Below, piece after piece: positions 63,467 through 64,000 of a stretch of 64,000 nucleotides of DNA (the first letter of the stretch is position 1; every line of letters starts with the position of its first letter). Under the pieces are notes generated by a model. The model was not told the DNA's origin. It did not search any database and was given only the letters and a program-made list of their open reading frames with translations. The translations under genes were made by a program, and so were the position numbers. The stretch spans positions 19,385 through 83,384 of the forward strand of contig NZ_NQKI01000022.1 of the NCBI RefSeq assembly GCF_002269125.1, in the 5' to 3' direction. This DNA is from Pseudomonas lundensis (lineage in GTDB: Bacteria > Pseudomonadota > Gammaproteobacteria > Pseudomonadales > Pseudomonadaceae).

Positions 63467-64000
63467 TCAACAGTTGCAAGAACATGGATTAAGAAATATC
63501 CGAGACTCAGTACTGCCGTCAACTCTGGCTTGGTACAGAATTGAATGCGGCCGGGTTGATCCTTCATCGTATTGCGGGACCACACGAACAATTACATTAC
63601 TGCCGCGTTTCACTGATTCTGCTACGTCACCTTCAAAGTCACGAAATTCTCCACGATTGACGCTAGGAGCCTGAGGAAAAACATTACTTTTGCCACCACT
63701 TCCGCCAAGTCGATTTCCTATGGCATGGCCCGCATCATCGCCTTCACAGCCTAAGTTTCGAGCAAAAATTCGTGAACTCGAATTTGTACTTGTTCCTTTA
63801 CCTAAATCTTCAGTACGTATTTTTGCTGTTGCACTTTTCAGAGACCCATTTTCGTTGTGACGATATTTTGCATGCAAGCCTGAACCACTAAGACCCAACG
63901 CATCAACCCACTCCACCGGATTAGGCGCATACGCATACAGGTTCAACCCACCCGCATAGCTGATCGGGTCTTTGCTGACAAACCGTCCGGTCCGTGGATC
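63467..64000 (-). CDS. Rhs protein C-terminus with non-specific nuclease tip (5' part beyond window)
   Basis: The visible 177 codons begin DPRTGRFVSKDPISYAGGLN (end of the Rhs core) and continue without a break beyond base 64000. After WVDALGL the tip carries GDDAGHAIGNRLGGSGGKSN, VFPQAPSVNRGEFRDFE and RGSNVIVRVVPQYDEG, the pattern of the Endonuclea_NS_2 (DNA/RNA non-specific endonuclease) family. The catalytic His is in DAGH. Rhs proteins are delivered by type VI secretion or related systems and release the tip into rivals. The gene is followed by a candidate immunity gene. Confidence 0.82.
   Translation of the reverse strand, partial: DPRTGRFVSKDPISYAGGLNLYAYAPNPVEWVDALGLSGSGLHAKYRHNENGSLKSATAKIRTEDLGKGTSTNSSSRIFARNLGCEGDDAGHAIGNRLGGSGGKSNVFPQAPSVNRGEFRDFEGDVAESVKRGSNVIVRVVPQYDEGSTRPHSILYQARVDGSTESRIFLNPCSCNC
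63894..64000 (-). repeat. Copy 3 of the Rhs core-end repeat (full-length gene)
   Basis: This is the core end in the main Rhs gene and is the reference for copies 1 and 2. Its first 69 bases are shared with copy 2 and its full visible length with copy 1. Confidence 0.9.

Noticed and set aside
61000..64000. CRISPR array or insertion sequence to explain the repeats in the last 3 kb
   Set aside because: The repeats are only three, coding, and at Rhs core ends. No transposase frame or terminal inverted repeats are seen.

Overview
The window looks like chromosomal DNA from a Pseudomonas of the fluorescens lineage. The case rests on protein sequences and gene orders typical of the genus: OprI next to an L,D-transpeptidase, the tesA/ABC/permease/greB run, CysB with a universal stress protein and a DAHP synthase, kdpFABCDE, RNase D with YcgL and YcgN, and a chromosomal class C beta-lactamase. 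It is mostly conserved core genome. The exception is the last ~3 kb, an AT-richer Rhs polymorphic-toxin locus. I see no tRNA, rRNA, CRISPR array or insertion sequence.

Layout. 1-6.3 kb: a UTRA/GntR regulator faces a six-gene operon (binding protein, phosphodiesterase-like enzyme, two permeases, ATPase, HAD phosphatase). The intergenic region holds a Pho-box-like repeat and two related operator-like palindromes. 6.3-12 kb: quinone oxidoreductase, the tail-specific protease Prc, a three-gene HTH/unknown/Sel1 operon whose upstream region holds two facing perfect DnaA boxes, and an FKBP lipoprotein. 12-15.2 kb: a membrane-anchored di-haem peroxidase-like protein (RoxA-like) followed by a membrane-anchored catalase-fold protein. 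15.2-20 kb: cysB, USP, 5'-nucleotidase, thioredoxin-like, PilZ, DAHP synthase. 20-22.3 kb: PPK2, a TARG1/DarG-like macro protein, GNAT.

22.7-29 kb: oprI with its probable cell-wall anchoring enzyme, tesA divergent from a YbbA/YbbP-type ABC system, and greB. 29-38.7 kb: PI-PLC-like protein, DoxX, MltF-like transglycosylase, TatD, chemoreceptor, thioesterase, CHAD protein, patatin. 38.7-46.6 kb: the complete kdpFABCDE potassium system on the minus strand. 46.7-53.9 kb: a secreted gluzincin-like protein lacking the metal-binding histidines, YcgN, nitroreductase, hydroxyacid dehydrogenase, YcgL/RNase D, AmpC, methyltransferase. 54-60.8 kb: glutamine-synthetase-type ligase, PoxB, TerC-CBS-CorC protein with a possible translated leader, and a ParD-like protein coupled to a second methionine aminopeptidase.

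61-64 kb (minus strand): the end of an Rhs protein with a nuclease tip and candidate immunity gene, then two displaced tip/immunity cassettes, each headed by a copy of the Rhs core end. One cassette is intact but lacks a good start. The other toxin is broken by a frameshift and a nonsense codon, yet its candidate immunity ORF stays open. This is the most dynamic part of the window and the main discovery target. The Rhs core lies beyond base 64000.
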